Below are positions 35,880 to 46,900 of a stretch of DNA of 64,000 bases, piece by piece. Position 1 is the stretch's first letter. Every line of letters starts with the position of its first letter. Source of the stretch: Oryzias latipes (Eukaryota; Chordata; Actinopteri; Beloniformes; Adrianichthyidae); NCBI RefSeq assembly GCF_002234675.1, contig NC_019866.2, positions 5,871,307 through 5,935,306 on the forward strand, written 5' to 3'. The notes below the pieces were generated by a model. That model had not been told where the DNA came from, did no database searches, and saw only the letters and a program-made list of their open reading frames with translations. A program made the translations under genes and the position numbers.

Positions 35880-37649
35880 TCATTTAACTGGTGCCACAGC
35901 AGGACTTTCCAAAGGAATGGGAGGTTTGATGCCAAACAGGTTACGCAGGTTGACCTCTGGGTCAACGAAATGAGGGATCTTGCGCTCGTTGAAGAGACCG
36001 GCAAGGTTGGTTTCCACTTTGGCACGTCTGGAGATTCGCATGCGCAGAGCGAAGAGCCGCTGCAGGTTTTCCTCCACAAAGGGCTGGTTGTGTCCATTCA
36101 GACGTTTCTGCCAGGATTTCTTTGGCCTCTGAGGTTTCTAGTAGTCAAAATAAACATTATGTTTCATCCTTAACATTAAAATTTCAAATGAAACTTAAGG
36201 GACTGACCTTTGCAGTTATGGCACTTGGATCATGATGAACCATGTGTCGATGCATGCTCTCCTGCACAGGTTAAGGAATCACTCAAACCTTTTGACATTT
36301 CAGTCAAAATCATTTTGTCACATGCTTACCCGCATAACAAATGAGCGTGGGCAGTCGGGGAAGAAACATTTATACTTCAGGAGCTGGAGATGCACTTTGC
36401 GAATGTGATGCTCTAGGTTAAAGGTCGTGGTGAAGTAGGCCTGGCAGTTAGCTCTTGGACACAGCAGCACAGGTTTATGGGAAGCGTGGATCCGTTTGTG
36501 CCGCCGCAGAGCACCTGCTTTGTCGTACACCTTCTCGCACACGCCACAGGTAAATGAGACTGGAAACCATCAGAAAAGAGTAAATCCAGTGTTCTGCATC
36601 GCTGCACAGACTTTAGTTTTGTAGCATAATTGAACACTCACCTGGGTGTTTGGCCAGGTGCCTCTGAAGTTTGCTCCAGGTGTGTTCAACAACCTGGCAG
36701 TCTTTGTGAGGGCAACTATAACCTGCAGGCAATAAATCACAACATTGTATAATCAATTCTTTACTAACTACTAAATAATTTAAAAGATATTTCAGAAAAT
36801 GCCTCTTAAGTAACCTGCATGCTTCTTCTCATGGGCTTTGCGTGCAATATGGGAGTCAAACGTTGCAGTACACCTAATGTTAGAACATCTAGGTGCACAA
36901 GAGACAAACATTTAAGGAAAAAATAAAACTACCCCTGTCTAGCTCAAATACAGACATTGCTTGTTAAACAACCTCAATCCGAACATACTTGAAGTTCGGA
37001 TGGACATTATGCTCCTTTAAATGCAGCTTCAACAATCTGCGCTTCTTGAAGGTCAAGGAGCACTTGGGTTGATTACACTACGGACAGAAGTACAAGTGGT
37101 TAAAGCAAGAAAGACCAACGTGAAGGTAGATGTAGCTTTGGCGCCACCTGCAGGAGAAAATAAGATTAACCTTGAATTTGTGGTTCCCGTGAGCGCTGTT
37201 CTGGTGCTTCTTCAGCCTTTGAGCGTCGATGAAACTCTTTGCGCAATTTGCAAACTTGCATCTGCGGTAGTCAAATCAAGTAAAGATATTTCCATACATT
37301 TTACAATCAGTTTTAATGGCCGGTTTCTTACTGGAACCCTTTGACTCCTTTATGCTGGAGCACGTGTCTTTTCAGATGGGATGTTCTCTTGAAGAGACGA
37401 CCACACCCGGCTGTTGGGCACGCGCAAGGACGCTGCGCAAAGCAGGTTCTTTTAAATCCATTTCCAAATCAATGTGCCGATTTTCATTTTGCTCTTGCTG
37501 AACCGTTACTGTCTCCGTACCTCTCCGGTGTGCACAGTTTCGTGCGCCTTTAGTTTCCACTCCCTCGGGAAGCAGGCTCCACATCCGGCGTGGGTGCAGG
37601 TGAACACCTGCTGGGGCCCAGCCCCAACAGCTTTCTCAGTTTTCATCAT
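35880..37649 (-). CDS. TFIIIA-family nine-zinc-finger protein, 368 aa
   Basis: Exons in transcript order: 37649-37521, 37432-37332, 37261-37171, 37077-36989, 36888-36815, 36722-36642, 36559-36330, 36261-36208, 36137-35880. They sum to 1107 nt and all phases agree. Nine C2H2 fingers start at C18, C48, C78, C108, C138, C165, C193, C222 and C253. Most are C-x4-C-x12-H-x3-H; finger 7 is C-x2-C, and fingers 3 and 8 have H-x4-H. Finger 6 with TWSKL, the C-x2-C finger 7, the finger-8 LCPRANC/FTTTFNL pattern and HDP followed by a basic RPKKSWQKRLNG after finger 9 follow TFIIIA. TFIIIA binds the 5S rRNA gene and 5S RNA. The tail (about 300-368) has FVEENLQRLFALRMRI and HFVDPEVNLRNLFG, not in the human protein. 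It could be the TFIIIA orthologue or the 5S-RNA-storage paralogue (p43/thesaurin b), so no symbol is given. Start chosen: the first of two tandem ATGs. Confidence 0.93.
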
Positions 37650-37693
37650 CTAATCTTCTATTGGATGGAAAGGCCGCGGCTTTACGTGGACTA

Positions 37694-37701
37694 CTTATAG
37701 C
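37694..37701 (-). promoter_or_regulatory. TATA-like box of the TFIIIA-like gene
   Basis: Minus strand GCTATAAG, 45-52 nt upstream of the start codon. If it is used, transcription would start about 37665-37670, leaving a 5' leader of only about 20 nt. Inferred from position and match; no other core element is obvious. Confidence 0.4.
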
Positions 37702-37742
37702 TTTTTGAAGGCGGTTCTCTCCTAATCATCTTGTGATCCAAA

Positions 37743-37748
37743 CACGTG
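37743..37748. promoter_or_regulatory. E-box CACGTG upstream of the TFIIIA-like gene
   Basis: A palindromic CACGTG about 95 nt upstream of the start codon and about 45 nt upstream of the TATA-like box. E-boxes (USF, FIGLA) drive oocyte-expressed genes, including amphibian TFIIIA. Function here is inference from one hexamer. Confidence 0.3.
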
Positions 37749-37749
37749 A

Positions 37750-40480
37750 AAGTTGTTACCCTGATTGCCCCCCATCTGTGTCAGCTGTGATTTTCTGAAG
37801 GCCTGCCTCACAGCCTCACCACTGTTCTGTAATACATTCATACGAACAGCAGGTGGCAGTGTCTTTCTGAACACCAAACTGCATTTTAGAGAAAAGGCTC
37901 CACTTTGAAAAGTTGCCTAATATTTACTGTTACTTGAAGGAAAAAGGGTTAACAGAATTGTTTATTATAACTTCTTGATGTCATTTGTATTAAAAAAAAT
38001 AAACACAGATAGATATAGTTCTGTAAAACAACTCCACCCTAAATCTTTTTAAATGGGTTTTTATTATTTTTGGATCAGTCTTGGTCACACATTAAAGGAT
38101 CTTTGATCATGTTTGTTGTTTTTTCTTTGCTTTGTACGGTTTGAACCATGACTGTTATGCGGCCTTCAGGTTTGTTGTTTTGTGAGCTCTCAGTCATTTT
38201 CATTGCAAAACTTAACTGCTTTATTTTGGTTTTTATTTCTGCTTTTCAAAAAAAAGAATTTCCTAAATTTTGACTATCCTTAAATGATTTTAACTTGATT
38301 AAAAAACCAGTAGGGTACCTATGCTGTAATTTTTCTAACAGAAATCCTCCAGATCAGATCATTCGGGATGCTATTTTTTCAGAAGTATTATGATTTTATT
38401 CCTGTATTTTATGTAAAAAAAAAGATTAAGTGTCCTATAGAAAGTGGTTGAGACTCTCTTCCTGAGTTACTCATATGTCTTTTCTAAATGATTCTTCCAG
38501 GGTTTTACCATGGTTCCATTGCGATACATCTGTAAAAATCAAACGTAAAGACCACAACTTTCTCACTTTTTAAATGTATATTCACATATGACCAGTTTTC
38601 ATGTGTGCAATAAGCGCACTAGTACAGAGCAGCAGTGTGACACGGCTCTAAAGCATCGCAGACTTTACTGCAAAGTGAGACAACATGCACTCTGCAGCCC
38701 TGACTGCTCACACGCCACTGTGCACTTTTTAATACTCACCCAAGCAGCCTGTGAATACTTGCTCAGAAGTAGGTAATCATCAGCTAATTCTGAGAAAGTG
38801 TTGCTGTTTGAATGAAAATAACCAGCAGACAAGCTTTTTGATATTTTTTTATTGCTAAAAACTGATTTGAGCATCACTTTTGTTGTCGGGAGGAATCAAG
38901 TCAGGAGCAGATTTGTTCCTCAATGCATTCTTCCTCAAACTCACTCCTCTATCTTTCATTCCCAGTTGGTCTCAAAGGGGGGTAAATGAAATATTCAGAG
39001 GGGGCTGTCAGTGCACAATGTGCCTCCATTAGTGTGGGATCTGCCGCAGGATAGCTGCTGAAGACATGTTTGCATGAGGAGGCTAAAGCCTGCAGGTTTG
39101 CAGGCGAAGATAGAGATGTGCAGAGCTTTGCAGGATTTGCAGATCCAGTGTTGAACTGGCCTTCATGCATATGTTTGAGTACCCAGTTGATTTTAAAAAT
39201 GTTTCCTTATCTAGGCTTAATGCAATAAATACAAAGAACATTTCATGAAATTGATAAACTGGATGTTAGTTTGAAATGAAGTTGGGAGAAGTGTGATTTA
39301 GATGTTGCTCCCGGGCTGCTCGAAATGGTACAATAAATGGTAAAACTTTATTACAATTTAGCTGTCATTGACATTTATGCAAGTTTTATCATCTAGAGGT
39401 CTTGGGAAGTGTGAGTTACAATGGGATCTGGAGGGATGTGCATGGATGAGAAAAAACATAGCAGGTAAGTGCATGTAACCCTTGTGCTATCCTAGGCACT
39501 TTAACGTTGGGAGTTGGGTCATCTGGACCCACTAGACAATGCGCTGAACCTTTTTTCTGAACACGTCAATGCAAGGATGGGGTCTTCTAAGATAGCACAA
39601 GGGTTAAACAGACTCAAAGCAGAGTCACTGCTCCTCTGCATCTCAACTCCCAGTGGACATGGGTGTCATGACAGAAGCAGAACTTGCAGGAGAAACTCTG
39701 TCTCAACTGGCTTGTGGATGGATGATGCAGCTGTGGAAGGTGAAGGTCTGGATCTCGGATCAGACTTCCAATGACCTGTTCTCAGACAGACAGCAGGAAG
39801 TGTAAAAATGAGCAGTGAGCCAAAATGGGTCACAGTTTGGAGGTAAAATGGGTCACAAATTAAAGACAAAAAACAAATCCGTGTCATGTTTCAAAAGATG
39901 CAAAAGAGCAAGGCATTCTTAGAATCATTTTAAACAGAACCGAATAAATTCTATGTTTTTAGATTCATTTATTTTTGTACCTGCGTTAGCACAACTTAGG
40001 TTCTGAAAACAAAATGATTTGACTTAAAAATTTGCAAAATTTGTATGACCATTTTATGACCGTTTTAAGTAGAGAGATTGTGTCAGTGGAAAACTATGTG
40101 CTTTTTTAAAAAATATATAGAAATTGTATTCATTTGGGGTCTACTGAGTAAAAATTGATGACAAATCTCAGCATGTGGTCCATTTTAGTTGACTCCACCC
40201 ATCAGCACCATTACCAGCGAGGTGTAACAGCAGGTGTTCCTGTTAACGAAAGCATTATAGATTATTTGTGGCTTGTTTCCACATTTTTACGCGTCGATGA
40301 GGATTTTCACGCGCTTAGTGGTTTTCCTTGGTCGGGTCACACCTTTATCTTCTGAACACCCCTTAATATTTTCCACCTTTGCTCTTTTTTATCAAATGAA
40401 TTGAATAAGGTTCTTCAGTGTCCCTTTGAAGGCTTTTCACTCCAGCCGCCTGGCTGTCGCATCCTCTCTCTGCGCAGAGC
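37750..40480. other. Intergenic region between the TFIIIA-like gene and adam11
   Basis: No coding exon or RNA gene recognised. It contains one small MITE at 39476-39606. The rest is AT-rich single-copy-looking sequence. The TFIIIA-like gene and adam11 are divergently transcribed across it. Confidence 0.6.
39476..39606. mobile_element. 131-bp MITE with perfect 16-bp inverted repeats
   Basis: TAACCCTTGTGCTATC (39476-39491) and GATAGCACAAGGGTTA (39591-39606) are exact reverse complements. The interior GTTGGGAGTTGGGTCATC, then TGGACCCACTAGACAATG, is typical of a short teleost MITE. A terminal TA on each side fits a TA target duplication as in Tc1/mariner elements. The 86-aa open frame starting at 39514 is chance. 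Confidence 0.85.
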
Positions 40481-40489
40481 TGCATGGCA

Positions 40490-40870
40490 ACGAGAGGAAG
40501 AGGAGGAGGAGGCTCGAGATAAGGGAGGGTACCGCGGCCCCACGTGTCCTACTCACCGCATTTCCCTTCACTTTCCCATCCCTTCGTTTCCACTTACCGC
40601 AGATTCGCATAGGCTACACACACACTGGCGTATATTCCCTCATCCATACACCCAAACCACGCACCCGCGCGGCGCTGCGGAGCGATGCGCCCGCGATGCG
40701 CCCTCTCCCGCGCCTCACCGATCAGTCTCTAGGCCCATATCGATTCATTTTTCATAATCCTGATATGCAGATCCAAATTCGCCGTGGCAGCGTCGGTCGG
40801 AGCTGAGAGGGCGAGAGGTAGAGAGGGGGAGAGATGAGAGGACGCGCATCATCAGATGTTTAGCAGATTA
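40490..40870 (+). promoter_or_regulatory. adam11: GC-rich promoter/5' leader region of adam11
   Basis: The most GC- and CpG-rich stretch of the window, peaking at 40660-40720 with clustered CGCG. It ends about 120 nt before the adam11 ATG at 40993. This fits a CpG-type promoter and first-exon leader. No TATA box is convincing and the transcription start is not determined. The overlapping open frames at 40401-40806 are GC-rich chance frames. Confidence 0.4.
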
Positions 40871-40992
40871 ACTTTGGATCTTCGCCACCATCTCTGCTGT
40901 GCGTTTTTTGGTCTTCTTCCTCCTCTCCACCTACCCGGTTCCTGACGTTGCGCGGCTCTCCATGCTGTAATCCGAGGGAATATGTGAAGATC

Positions 40993-43900
40993 ATGCTGGC
41001 GGTGTGGTGCTTCATGCTCTTTGCTGCAGTGGGCGAGAGGCTTGCAGTCTCAGGTAAGGCGAGAGGGAGGCGAGAGAGCTTCGTTTTCCTTGCATCCACA
41101 TATTTTTTTGCCCTCCAGCAGCACTTTTCAAGCCCGGTGTGGCTAGGGGATTTATTGGATTGGATCTCGGTGCCAGCCAGCACCCCTGCCAACCCACAGA
41201 ACTGCTGCATCAACACATCTCCACCGCACATCTTTCTCCTACACACCAAATGTACCCACAACCACAAAGCACCACCAAGAACAGCACCCACCAGGGAAAA
41301 TCACCTTTATAATCCTCAAAACGCTCATAAATCTGCCTGAAAACAAATCTGACATTTTCATTCATTTAATTACTTCCACTATATTACTTAGGGGTGCAAA
41401 TAATTTCACGTCAATGAGTGGACATTGCCTTAAACTGGGTCATCCGATGATATTTTCCCGTATAGAACAGTTAAGGCCATTGGAGTCAGTTTCCTGCTCC
41501 AGAGCGTGTGCAGGATGAAAGCCTCCTTGTCGTGCTGCATGCAGGTGTGGACAGAAGCGCACTGCAGGATGGAGACATGTGGGACTGGTTTGCCCCACCA
41601 GGCCGGCTGGACGCTGGAGACTCTGAGATCACTTTTCCGAAGCGGCTGGTGCAGCAAATTGAGTCAGAGGAGGAAATGGCTCATGACTTCTTAGACACCC
41701 GGGTGAAGAACAGCAGCAAAGACAGCACGGTGAGTTGGAGCTCCCGCTTTCTGAATCGTGCTTATTTTCACTCTGGCTCGCCCTGTGAATTCTCCACCCG
41801 GAAGGCTTAATTTGGCAGCAGGGATACCCAAAGATCCCTGACAAGGAGTCTTCCCTCAAATTGAGAACAAGATCTCATTAAAATGAAAGTGTCCCGGGTG
41901 GACGATGAAGGAGAATATCAGTTTAAATCTTATTATCAATGATGAGCTGTCACACCACAAGTACATCTATTTCTGGACTAAATGATCAAATGAAAGTCTA
42001 CACCCAGTTTTTCTAAAGTAGCTGTGGATCACATCATTTTTGTCCTGAAACCTCCAGTAGGGTGTTGGTGCTGTTAACATCATGCACCAAGCTCTGAAAC
42101 CAAGCCAGCCCCCGCCTTAAACACGAGTCCATCAAAGGCTCTTTAAATGTTTGAGTGGATGTCTGCCATCATCTCCACATGACCCATCCTGATGTCTTCG
42201 GACGTCACAAGTGATATTCCAACATGAGTTTTTTCTTTTTCTTTTTTCAGTGGCCTGTTGAAGTATGTCCCCATTAAATATGAAACAGGTCTGTGTGAGA
42301 AGTGCTGCAGACAACCTCCTCTCTAAAGCTCTTCATTTTTAGTTTTAAGATCTAAAGAGAAATGGTTCAGAAGTTGTTTTTTTTGGGGGGATGAGAAGCA
42401 ATAATAGATCAATAAAAGCAGCTCTTTATTTCCTTTGGTTCCTCAGAACACGTCTCTTGCTCATCTGCTTCAGTTGTCGAAGCATGTTGTGTTTTGTTTT
42501 TTTTTAAATATTGAAGATGCTTCGAATGAGGGACGAGATAAATTTAGAAGCAGCAGGGGCGACGAGCTGAACTTGTTTTTACTTTTCTGTCACATCACGC
42601 TGGGTTGGAAATAGATGAAGTAGCATCTGTGGCCAGTTTCATTTCAGCAAAGCTGAATTTTTGTTCATGGGATTTTCACAGAGCCTGAATCCGTGTCAGA
42701 AAACCGGCACACCTCATCTTTACTGAGCAGGAATATTCAGTTATTGGATGTTTTTTTCACTTAAAATTTATAGAAGAATGCAGGAACACAGTGTGGAGGA
42801 ATTGTATTCAACCTCTTCACCTGAACACTGTCTTTGTCTTTCATCAAGTTATAAAGAATTAATAATAAAAATGACCAAAGACAGAAATCAGTTTTTTCTC
42901 AAATGAATTTTTATTTACACAAATTAGCAACTTTAGTCATCAAACATACTTTCTTCTCTTGACAAGTATACGTGGAAGTATATTTTTTGGCACAGCAGCG
43001 CTTAAATCGCCCTCGGAAGCAGGACTTAATGTACTTGGCTTGGATGTAAGGTATTGGGGTTCATTTTTGATTGTTTGGTTTTGCTTTTTTGAATCACATT
43101 TTTATTTAATATGTTGTACTTTGTTAAGGTTTTCATTTGAGTATCTGGAATGCTGCCCTTTCTAAGGTAAAAATGTTAAATTTCAAAGTCTCAGCTGACC
43201 AATTTTTCTTGAGGCCATTTTTTGAAGTGCTTTTTCATATTATGTTAGAATCACAGCTTTTTATTTCTGAAAATGTTTGCTCTGATGTAACATAAAAAAG
43301 ATATCTTAATCACAGCATTAAATATGAAAAGAATATCTTTGCATCTAATCAGTCCTTCAGAGAGGTTCTACCCCTTTCGTGAAACATTTCTGACTCTAAG
43401 ATTGAGGGAATCCCAATAATTTCATTTTGAAACTAACATTTTCTTCTTCTTAAGATGCAAATGTTATGGAATCATAGCAAATGGACAAAGGAAACTTCTC
43501 AGAGGGCTTAAGGAAAACTAGAGATGAGATATTTTGGCTTGAGGAATCTGGAAGGAACTAAATCTGATTTTTTTTTTAAAAAGCTGCAAAAGTTTGAATA
43601 GATTTGTTGTAAACTGTTGCTGTTAAACTCATGACGATGAGAAACTATAAAGAAAACTAGGTTTTGATGAACACATTTTAAAACTCTCCTTGATGGAATT
43701 GATTCTTCAGCCACAAATCCAGCCTCCACAATGCAGGTGAATGATTGATGCAATGACGGTGGAGGAGCACAGATTACTTAAGCTTTTCCAAGACGGTAGT
43801 AACAAATCTGTCATCGGGGTCTCAGTGGAGAAAATCATTTGTGGATGGTGATGCTTTTTGTTGTAAAAGCCCAGTGATTCACTGCGGCCTGGCTCCTCTA

Positions 43901-46900
43901 GACTGCGATCAAAGCCGCGCTGGCACGGTCCGGCCGGTCAAACAGACACTCTGTCTGCAGTAAATTCCTCTCTGCCTCTGCTGGCCTCACTGTTTCCTTA
44001 CCCCCCCCTGCACTGGCAGCCGTCCATGAGGGACACTGGCACAGTGTGGATGATTATAGACCATTCCAGTCAAGTGTTGTCCCGATCTCCTTCTGTCAAA
44101 CCCTTTTTCTGCCCATCACTGCTCCCAAAAACGGTCTTTTGTTTTGTTTGTGATCACCTTCAATCAGTATGTTCTGCCAGGCATATTTCAGCTTCCCTAA
44201 CTTATTTTTGTTCTTCCTCAGCCTGTCCACTTGGCCCAGAGTTGTTTTCAAGTAGAAGCCTTCGGACTCACCTTCACTTTAGACCTGGAACTAAACCAGT
44301 TAGTATCAGCTCACATTTTTCTCTTTTTTATTTTTTTTTACTCTGTTCTCGCTTGTATCAGTAAGTGCTCTTAATTTACTGCAGCTGCTCTCATTAGCAT
44401 TTTCCCCACTCTTACACAAATGCACTTAGCGCCTCTATTATGCTACATGACAAGATGGGGAATACCAATGTGGCACTTCCACACACTCATTTTAATGATC
44501 CTGCATGCTAATAACGTCAGTTACTCTGTGGATTAGATTGGAAAGGAGAACCTCCAGTGGAGGGTTACATTTTCTGTGACTGCAGATCATCTAAGCTCTG
44601 ATGCTGACAATCTCTCTGCTCTCCTTTCAGTCACCTTCTGTCCTCGGATTACGTGGAGCGGCGCTTCAACCATAAAGGCAGACCATTACAATCTGCGGTA
44701 AACTTGCCTTGGATTGTAATTCTGTGAACTCATCTTTTTTTGGCGCATGGAAAGTGTTTTATTTCAAGTGACACCCAGAACAGCTCTGAGGCTGTTAGAA
44801 GAAACATGCTGCCAAAGCGTTAATTTAAAGTTTAGCTCAATCCTCAAGGGGGTCCCGAGAGCATCATATAACATATGTCCCAGCATATATCTTATCCAAG
44901 GGACAGCAGATCCTAATTTTTGCTGCATTTAGCAAAAAAATAAGCTTAATTAGTGTATTTTTCTCTCTTAAGGTCAATTTTTTAACGTCATCGTGACATT
45001 TAATGAATATTTTTGTAGTATGATTTCACCCTCCTCCTGTATCTATTTATAGAGATTGTATTGTGTCCTCTGCTTTAAAAGTAGGCTGCTATGCAACTGT
45101 TAGGACTTAGAGTCTTGCTGGTTTGCACAGACCTGGGTTTACCTGCCGGGCTGCTGCAGCCTTTGTCCAAACGAAAACAAGTGATGCAAAGCCCCAAACC
45201 CGCAGAGAGGATTGTCAAAGGAAGGGATGCAAACCTTTGATGTCATGGCTTTGCATCAGGTGGTGCAGGTGGTGTTTTCTTTCTTGTTTTTTTTTTCAAT
45301 ATTTTGTACATATTTTTCTTGTACAAATGTGTCACTCGTTGCCCCTCAAGCACCCACCCACCCAGCCAGGCAGGCGAACAAGCAAGCGCTACGCGTCCCC
45401 ACCCACAATCGCTCTGAACTCTGCTTCAGTCCCCCTGACCAATCACGAGCTTGTTTCCATGGCAACCAGTTTGCTCAGCAGTATCATTAAGTTCTTGGCA
45501 GCCAAGAGAATGAAAGAAGACCAAGAGAGAGGAAAGAGCAGGGCTCAAGCGAGGGGAGGAAGAGGGAGTGGGGAAGCAAGGGGTTAAAATGCCAGAGAGT
45601 ACAAACAGAAGCTTTGGCATTTTGGGGCAAATGCGTTGTTTGTGGACAGTAAACTCTGAGTGGTGGGTGGTCAGAGCTTGCAGGGCTGCCAGCAGAGACC
45701 TACAGCCAGAGCAGATTGTCACTCAGCTGCACAGAAGGCCTCACATGGCATGCCACCCCTCACCGTGGCAGTGGCGGCATATCGGGATGAGCCTCTAGCT
45801 GTTTTTTGTGAGGCTAACGCCCCGCCGCGCTCAGTTTGATCCAGGTGAACCAGCACTTCTCACCTTGGCAGGCGGTTCCTCCTCACACCTCAGAGCAGAT
45901 TTCTTTGTCATCTTGTGCCCTTGAGCTGTAGCTCGCTCATTGCACGGTTTGTTCTTAAATCAAACAGCGATGGCAACACTGGTGTTGATTTATTGAAGAG
46001 ATCCTTAAGCGGGGAGTACCTCCACCTCTATTGTAAGTGAAGCACTGGAGAGTGAGTAGGACATAAGTAGGTCACAAACTGCTGTAAACATGGAGGTGGA
46101 GGAAGACAATGAGGAGAGTAGTGTGGGTTTTTTTTCTGTCCACTGTAAGGATCTGGGGTGCTCAGTGAAGTATAAAAGCATCCATGTGAAGCCACAAACA
46201 CTGCTTTGTTGTCTCCTCAGGGTGGGGAGCACTGCTACTACCAGGGAAGGTTAAGAGGTTTATCTGGATCCTGGGCGGCTGTGTCCACCTGCCACGGTCT
46301 GTGGTGAGTGTAACAAAAAAAAAAACAACATCAGAAAGAATTTAACTGTTTCTTTACTCTTACTTTCATCTTCTTCTTTTAGCGGCATGTTCTCTGACGG
46401 CCTTTTCTCTTACGGGATTGAGCCCATTCACAATTCCAGTAATCAGGTAGACTCACTTAATAAAAGTTTGTGATTTCTTTTCAAATTTGTAGTCTGGATG
46501 CTAATTTTTTTACATGTCATTGTTAGGTTGATGGTGCTCACTTAATACGTAGGATGCAGGATATCAGATTGACCCCACATTGCACAGGTATGCGGTCACA
46601 GTGAATCATAGCAGCAGAGAGCTCCAGCCTCAAATTTTTGTGTTAGCTTTTATTTATTTATCTACGCACATACCCAGCATTTGTCACATATTCTAGAATG
46701 CACTGAACGCATGTACTTGAACGCTCTTTTAGCATACAGTGTTCACACTGGGCTGTCGCTACCCCATGCTAGCACATGTACCTACAGTTAGAAGAGGCTT
46801 GATGTGAAGTGTCAAAGCAGAAATCTCACCATTCTTGCTCCAGACTTTTTCTGTCACAGCTCTTGTCACAAGAACAGGCAGATGGCTGGATCCAAATGTG

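Noticed and set aside
40401..41340. Open frames of 118-143 aa on both strands around the adam11 start
   Set aside because: They come from the GC-rich promoter, which lacks stop codons by composition, or read through the first exon into intron. Only the 61-nt ATG exon ending at the GTAAGG donor joins the ADAM11 frame.
45123..45587. 154-aa frame in the adam11 intron
   Set aside because: Contains a poly-Phe tract from poly-T and does not fit the ADAM11 exon phases. The adjacent true exons 44631-44697 and 46221-46303 join without it.
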